Below, in pieces: positions 60,653 to 64,000 of a stretch of 64,000 nucleotides of DNA. The notes beneath the pieces were generated by a model that worked only from the letters and a program-made list of their open reading frames with translations, had not been told where the DNA came from and did no database searches. The DNA is from Staphylococcus ratti (GTDB lineage: Bacteria > Bacillota > Bacilli > Staphylococcales > Staphylococcaceae). The DNA lies in the NCBI RefSeq assembly GCF_020883535.1, contig NZ_CP086654.1, positions 1,736,001 through 1,800,000 of the forward strand, in the 5' to 3' direction. Every line of letters begins with the position of its first letter. The first letter of the stretch is position 1. A program made the position numbers and the translations under genes.

Positions 60653-61438
60653 TCATTCCCCCTTTTCAAGTTGTTGTTTTAAAACGGTTAAATCTCTTAC
60701 ACTATAAGTAGGAGGCATCGGTTTGGTCATCGCTTCCTGTTCTGAAGTAACACCCGTTTGAACATGTATTGTATCGATTCCCACATTAATCCCCGATAAG
60801 ATGTCAGTTTCATACAAATCACCAATCATTGCCACGTCTGTTGGATTGACTTGTAGTAAATCCAGCGCTTTTTTCATTATTGGTGTCTCTGGTTTCCCAA
60901 TAAATATTGGGTCCGTTTTAGAAGATACTGTCACAACGCTTGTTAACGAACCATTGCCTGGTAAAAAACCTTGTTCTTTCGGAATTGAAGGGTCCTTATT
61001 GGTTGAGATGAATGTCGCACCTTTTTGTACAGCTAATGTTGCTATCGTTAATTTTTCATATGTGATTTGTTCATCTAAGCCCATGACAACAAAATCCACA
61101 TCTGTATCTGATTTCAGCTGTAATCCTGCTTCTTTTAACGCCGTCTCTAAACCAGAAGCGCCAACCATATAAACAGAAGCATCTGGTTTTTCAGTTGCAA
61201 TGTAATCCGCGGTCGCCATTGCAGAAGTAACGACTTCTTGAGGTTTCGCATTAATCCCCATACTTTTTAGCTTTTGAACTACGTCATCTGGAGATTTTGT
61301 TGAATTGTTTGTAACATAAAGATGGGGAATATTTTCGGTGTTAAGATAATCAATAAATGCTTTGGCACCTGAAATCGCTTCGTTTCCTTTATATAATGTT
61401 CCATCTAAATCAATGAGATATGCTTGATAGGCTTTCAT
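60653..61438 (-). CDS. NagD-like HAD-IIA phosphatase
   Basis: This 261-aa HAD-superfamily phosphatase (TIGR01457/NagD type) probably acts on a sugar or nucleotide phosphate. Motif I has Asp10 and Asp12 in [24 protein letters not shown] (about 40-50) carries motif II, and [21 protein letters not shown] motif IV. The cap domain lies between them. The ATG overlaps the upstream DUF86 gene by 4 nt (ATGA). Its 3' end holds the ribosome site AAAGGGGG of the dehydrogenase. Confidence 0.88.
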   Translation of the reverse strand: MKAYQAYLIDLDGTLYKGNEAISGAKAFIDYLNTENIPHLYVTNNSTKSPDDVVQKLKSMGINAKPQEVVTSAMATADYIATEKPDASVYMVGASGLETALKEAGLQLKSDTDVDFVVMGLDEQITYEKLTIATLAVQKGATFISTNKDPSIPKEQGFLPGNGSLTSVVTVSSKTDPIFIGKPETPIMKKALDLLQVNPTDVAMIGDLYETDILSGINVGIDTIHVQTGVTSEQEAMTKPMPPTYSVRDLTVLKQQLEKGE

Positions 61439-61872
61439 TCTGCACGCGCTCCTTTTCCAAATGCGGTAACAGGTACATTTTCATTTTCTAAAAAGTGAAT
61501 GACTTCATCAATGAATTGTCGATAATAAGGTATTGCTTCGTCAAAAATTGGTTCGATTTCTTCAACATGTAACGTGTCATATAAATGTACAAAACGCTTG
61601 CGTACATCAATCGTTTGATGCAAATGAGTTTGTGTCGATTTAGATATTGCGCCTTCAAGTTCTAAAATATCAATTACATCTTTGTAATTACCAGGATCCC
61701 TTAAAATAAAAGCATCAATAATCATATTCCCAATATCTACTGAAGCTTCAATCAACATATGTGCTACACGTTCAAATGCGTAATGGTTTTCCTTCGATGA
61801 TGCATAATCATTTGTTAGTTGTCTTAAATATGTAAGTTTTCGAGATAATTCTTCCTTATTCACAAAATACAT
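61435..61872 (-). CDS. DUF86/HepT-like HEPN protein (YutE type)
   Basis: This 145-aa all-helical protein of the DUF86 family has the HEPN ribonuclease signature R-x4-H-x-Y as Arg91, His96 and Tyr98 in RKRFVHLY. No nucleotidyltransferase (MntA antitoxin) gene is adjacent. Instead it heads an operon with two metabolic genes, so it may be a housekeeping YutE-type protein rather than a toxin. I use ATG 61872 with GAGGTG 6 nt upstream rather than a start nine codons earlier. Activity is unproven. Confidence 0.78.
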   Translation of the reverse strand: MYFVNKEELSRKLTYLRQLTNDYASSKENHYAFERVAHMLIEASVDIGNMIIDAFILRDPGNYKDVIDILELEGAISKSTQTHLHQTIDVRKRFVHLYDTLHVEEIEPIFDEAIPYYRQFIDEVIHFLENENVPVTAFGKGARAE

Positions 61873-61970
61873 TTTCGTCACCTCTATTATTTTAATCATA
61901 TCACAATTTTGCAGTTCTATTCATTTATCGTTATACTTGGCTTAACATTTTCATTGAAGGAGCGCTTAAA

Positions 61971-62237
61971 ATGATAGACATGTACTTATATGATGACATT
62001 GAGCCTTCACAAGTCCGCTTCGTTGGCTTCGTGGGAGAACATAGTCGTTATGATTTAGTGTTAATCCAAACTGATCGACATTACGGAAAAACACTAGTCT
62101 TAAATACACAAACAAATAAATTTGGCATTATTGGAACAGATGATTTAGAAGAAGAAGGCTATATTGCCTATATTTTAGGCGTTAATGACGAAGAAGCAGA
62201 TGAAATTACTGATTACCTTCATGAAGTCATCCAATAA
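61971..62237 (+). CDS. DUF3055 family protein
   Basis: This 88-aa acidic soluble protein matches DUF3055 in length and in the stretch VRFVGFVGEHSRYDLVLIQTDRHYGKTLVLN (about residues 15-45). It lacks cysteines, a signal peptide and membrane helices. AAGGAG lies 8 nt before the ATG. It is divergent from the DUF86 operon and followed by a hairpin terminator. Function is unknown. Confidence 0.75.
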   Translation: MIDMYLYDDIEPSQVRFVGFVGEHSRYDLVLIQTDRHYGKTLVLNTQTNKFGIIGTDDLEEEGYIAYILGVNDEEADEITDYLHEVIQ

Positions 62238-62356
62238 AACAGATACGGTAAGCATATGTCACTATCCGTACCGTTTAAACAGTGCTACGTGCGTCTTAAT
62301 TTAAAAATTTGAAGATGAGACGCTTGAAGCTACTCATAAAATTTATAAAGCCAATT

Positions 62357-62399
62357 ACTGCCTAGGATGGAAATGTATTTCGTCATCCTAGGCAGTTTT
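62357..62399. terminator. Bidirectional terminator DUF3055 / yidC-like gene
   Basis: A 13-bp perfect stem ACTGCCTAGGATG (62357-62369) pairs with CATCCTAGGCAGT (62384-62396) with a T-run on the right. It lies between convergent genes, about 65 nt from the yidC-like stop. Confidence 0.85.
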
Positions 62400-62465
62400 G
62401 TGTGTGACAATCATATTGGTAGATCCGTTTCATTTTTTCACCCTTGAAATATATTGGTCCACTAT

Positions 62466-63275
62466 TTATTTATCTTTTCGAGAAAATTGGCGTTCCAATG
62501 CCTTCGCCTCTTTTTGCGCACGCTTTCTAAAAATAAGATTCGTCAATGTCATTTGGACGATAAGGAAACTCGCATTTGTAATCCAATATAAAGCAATTGC
62601 GCTTGGCGTTTGCGTGGCTGCAAACATAATAAATAGCGGCATTAAAATCGCTAATACGATTGTGAAACGTTTACGTTCAAAATTCCCCATATTCACTAAT
62701 GGTTGAATACAGTATAACAGTCCCGCCAAACATGTAAGCACCACAGTAGGATGTCTCAAATCAAAACCTAAAAATTGCATTTCCGTCATTAAAATATGTT
62801 CACTCGGATGCTTGATGGCATACAAAAGTCCTAAAAGTATAGGAAACTGTAAAAGCATCGGTAAACACCCAAGCATCGTTTGATAAGGGTGCATCCCGTA
62901 TTGTTGATACAATTGCATCAATTGCTTTTGCGCTTGACGTTTTTCCTCAGGTACTTGAGTTGCTTTCACTACTTCTTTGGCTTGATTCAGTTGCGGCATC
63001 ACAACAGGCTTAATCTGTCGGATACGATGACTCACTTTAGATTGACGAATCATAAACGGAAGCATACAAAAGCGTACGAGCAACACTAATAAAATAATCC
63101 CAAAACCAAACTGACCACCAAACCAACTACTAAAAAGCCCAAGTAACCATTGCATCGGTGCGATAAATATGGCATCAAACCCTTGTGTAAATAAATTATC
63201 CTTCTTAGAAGAACATCCCGTTAAAACGATAATCAAACTGAGCACAAACATTCCCTTTTTAATTTGTGCTAACAT
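62466..63275 (-). CDS. Lipoprotein-type membrane insertase YidC/Oxa1
   Basis: This 269-aa insertase helps integrate membrane proteins, with or without SecYEG. The N-terminus is a lipoprotein signal with LTGC (Cys21). Five hydrophobic segments follow. The first, WLLGLFSSWFGGQFGFGIILLVLLVRFCMLPF, includes the conserved arginine of the groove. YGMHPYQTMLGCLPMLLQFPILLGLLYAI is family-typical. The tail is basic (FRKRAQKEAKALERQFSRKDK). I start at ATG 63275 with AAAGGA 7 nt upstream; six more codons upstream are in frame. Whether another YidC exists cannot be seen. Confidence 0.88.
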   Translation of the reverse strand: MLAQIKKGMFVLSLIIVLTGCSSKKDNLFTQGFDAIFIAPMQWLLGLFSSWFGGQFGFGIILLVLLVRFCMLPFMIRQSKVSHRIRQIKPVVMPQLNQAKEVVKATQVPEEKRQAQKQLMQLYQQYGMHPYQTMLGCLPMLLQFPILLGLLYAIKHPSEHILMTEMQFLGFDLRHPTVVLTCLAGLLYCIQPLVNMGNFERKRFTIVLAILMPLFIMFAATQTPSAIALYWITNASFLIVQMTLTNLIFRKRAQKEAKALERQFSRKDK

Positions 63276-63331
63276 CACTCTATCCTTTCTCATACATAGT
63301 CATAAATAAGTATAACATGCCTTAAAAACAA

Positions 63332-63372
63332 AGAAGTATAAATGAAATACTACGACTTCATCTATACTTCTA
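63332..63372 (-). terminator. Terminator of yutD
   Basis: A 15-bp stem with one wobble (63332-63346 with 63357-63371), core AGAAGTATA, is followed on the minus strand by TTTGTTTTT. Confidence 0.85.
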
Positions 63373-63386
63373 TTTAATATTAAACA

Positions 63387-63752
63387 CTATTCTTGTATAC
63401 TTGGCTGAATTTTAACGTCTTTTAATTTATCTTCGCTTACTACAAACGCGTCTTCTGCAAAGTGCTTTTCTGCCTCGTGTTTGCTTAATCGACGTACGAT
63501 GAAATAAGCACATCCAAAATTACAATATTCATATAAATAATCTTGGATTGTAGAGAAACGTTTATTAAAGTCCGCTTTTCGATTTGAATCATAATAAAAG
63601 CCTTTCAAGCGTAACTGTTCGTGACCATAATCGCCTACTATAAAATCGTACTTATCTAAAATTTCTGAGTACCTCGCGACAAAGTCTTCTTCAACAAAGC
63701 CATCTTGATATGATTCAAGGAGCTCAAAGTAATGGTTACCTACTTTTATCAT
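63387..63752 (-). CDS. yutD: YutD/DUF1027 family protein
   Basis: This protein of about 121 aa, with unknown molecular function, is found next to lipA in many Firmicutes. Family landmarks are YDFIVGDYGHEQLRLKGFY (about residues 34-52) and NFGCAYFIVRRL. The single conserved cysteine lies in the latter. I use ATG 63752 with AAGGTG 8 nt upstream. It follows lipA by 18 nt in the same direction and ends in its own terminator. Confidence 0.85.
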   Translation of the reverse strand: MIKVGNHYFELLESYQDGFVEEDFVARYSEILDKYDFIVGDYGHEQLRLKGFYYDSNRKADFNKRFSTIQDYLYEYCNFGCAYFIVRRLSKHEAEKHFAEDAFVVSEDKLKDVKIQPSIQE

Positions 63753-63770
63753 GTTTATCACACCTTGATA

Positions 63771-64000
63771 TTATTGATTCAATTGCGCTTCACCTAGACG
63801 ATGTTTTTCTTTGGCTGCTTCATTTACTTGTTCGTCTGCGTGATATGAACTACGTACTAATGGACCTGCTTGGCAATGTTTAAACCCTTTTTCCATCGCG
63901 ATTTTACGTAACTTACCAAATTCTAATGGTGTGTAGTATTTTTGTACTTTTAAATGTTTACGAGATGGTTGTAAATACTGTCCAATCGTTAAAATATCTA
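63771..64000 (-). CDS. lipA: Lipoyl synthase, C-terminal part (5' truncated by window edge)
   Basis: The visible 75 codons encode the C-terminus of the radical-SAM enzyme that inserts two sulfurs into octanoyl groups on lipoyl domains. [16 protein letters not shown] and the end [13 protein letters not shown] are diagnostic LipA text. The radical-SAM cluster cysteines lie beyond the window. The frame is open to base 64000. yutD follows in the same direction. Confidence 0.95.
   Translation of the reverse strand, partial: DILTIGQYLQPSRKHLKVQKYYTPLEFGKLRKIAMEKGFKHCQAGPLVRSSYHADEQVNEAAKEKHRLGEAQLNQ

Overview
The window is a low-GC Gram-positive chromosome segment from a Staphylococcus that is not S. 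aureus. The evidence is the gene order lipA-yutD-...-dlt-nfu-ndh-pepA-mnh-kapB-ppiB-rocD-gudB-glpQ-argHG-pgi-spsAB-addBA-cdr-clpB-fabHF-opp-trpS. From memory this is essentially the S. aureus core backbone, read here in the opposite direction. Protein signatures such as CoA-disulfide reductase, an inactive SpsA beside SpsB, and MnhA-G agree. I suspect the coagulase-variable animal-associated clade but cannot fix a species. There are no rRNA or tRNA genes, CRISPR arrays, phage genes or complete insertion sequences.

Layout: 1-6.3 kb holds the 3' end of trpS and an oligopeptide ABC transporter operon (oppBCDFA) with a CodY-like box. 6.5-9.9 kb has a DUF3899 membrane protein, the fatty-acid initiation/elongation pair fabH-fabF with a perfect FapR-type palindrome at its promoter, and a YjzD-like small membrane protein. 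10-17 kb has clpB (promoter bracketed by two CtsR boxes), sufT, a Cof-type phosphatase coupled to cdr, a YisL membrane protein and a FAH-family enzyme. 17-27 kb has addAB (DNA-end repair), spsB/spsA and pgi, with a 67-bp direct repeat beside pgi. 27-31 kb has argGH and secreted glpQ.

31.0-32.5 kb is the most unusual part. It contains an AT-rich secreted protein with a Trp/Gly-rich, GxxxG-packed C-terminus, followed 4 nt later by an unlisted 58-residue two-helix membrane protein. This looks like a bacteriocin-like toxin and immunity pair, and it sits between glpQ and gudB. It is followed by a strong terminator and about 0.5 kb of hairpin-rich non-coding DNA.

32.5-40.9 kb is a catabolic block: rocA, rocD and gudB take proline/ornithine to glutamate to 2-oxoglutarate, with cre sites and a large RNA-type hairpin before rocD. 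It also holds a GSP13-like S1 protein, formamidase fmdA with fmdB, a DUF1871 protein, ppiB and kapB. 41-46.8 kb is the seven-gene Mnh Na+/H+ antiporter operon. 46.8-54.8 kb holds a thioesterase, a YuiF-type antiporter, leucyl aminopeptidase, two NADH-dehydrogenase-like flavoproteins, and Fe-S or thiol-linked small proteins (sufA, YuzB, YuzD, nfu). 54.9-59.2 kb is the dltXABCD operon, which D-alanylates teichoic acids. dltX was recovered as a 43-aa ORF. 59.7-64 kb has a 2-hydroxyacid dehydrogenase, a NagD-like phosphatase and a DUF86/HepT-like protein in one operon, then DUF3055, a lipoprotein-type YidC/Oxa1 insertase, yutD and the 3' end of lipA.

Most genes are core housekeeping genes. The candidates for accessory DNA are the secreted-protein/small-membrane-protein pair, the fmdAB pair and possibly the YidC copy. 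All family assignments come from recognising sequence motifs by eye. No database search was run.
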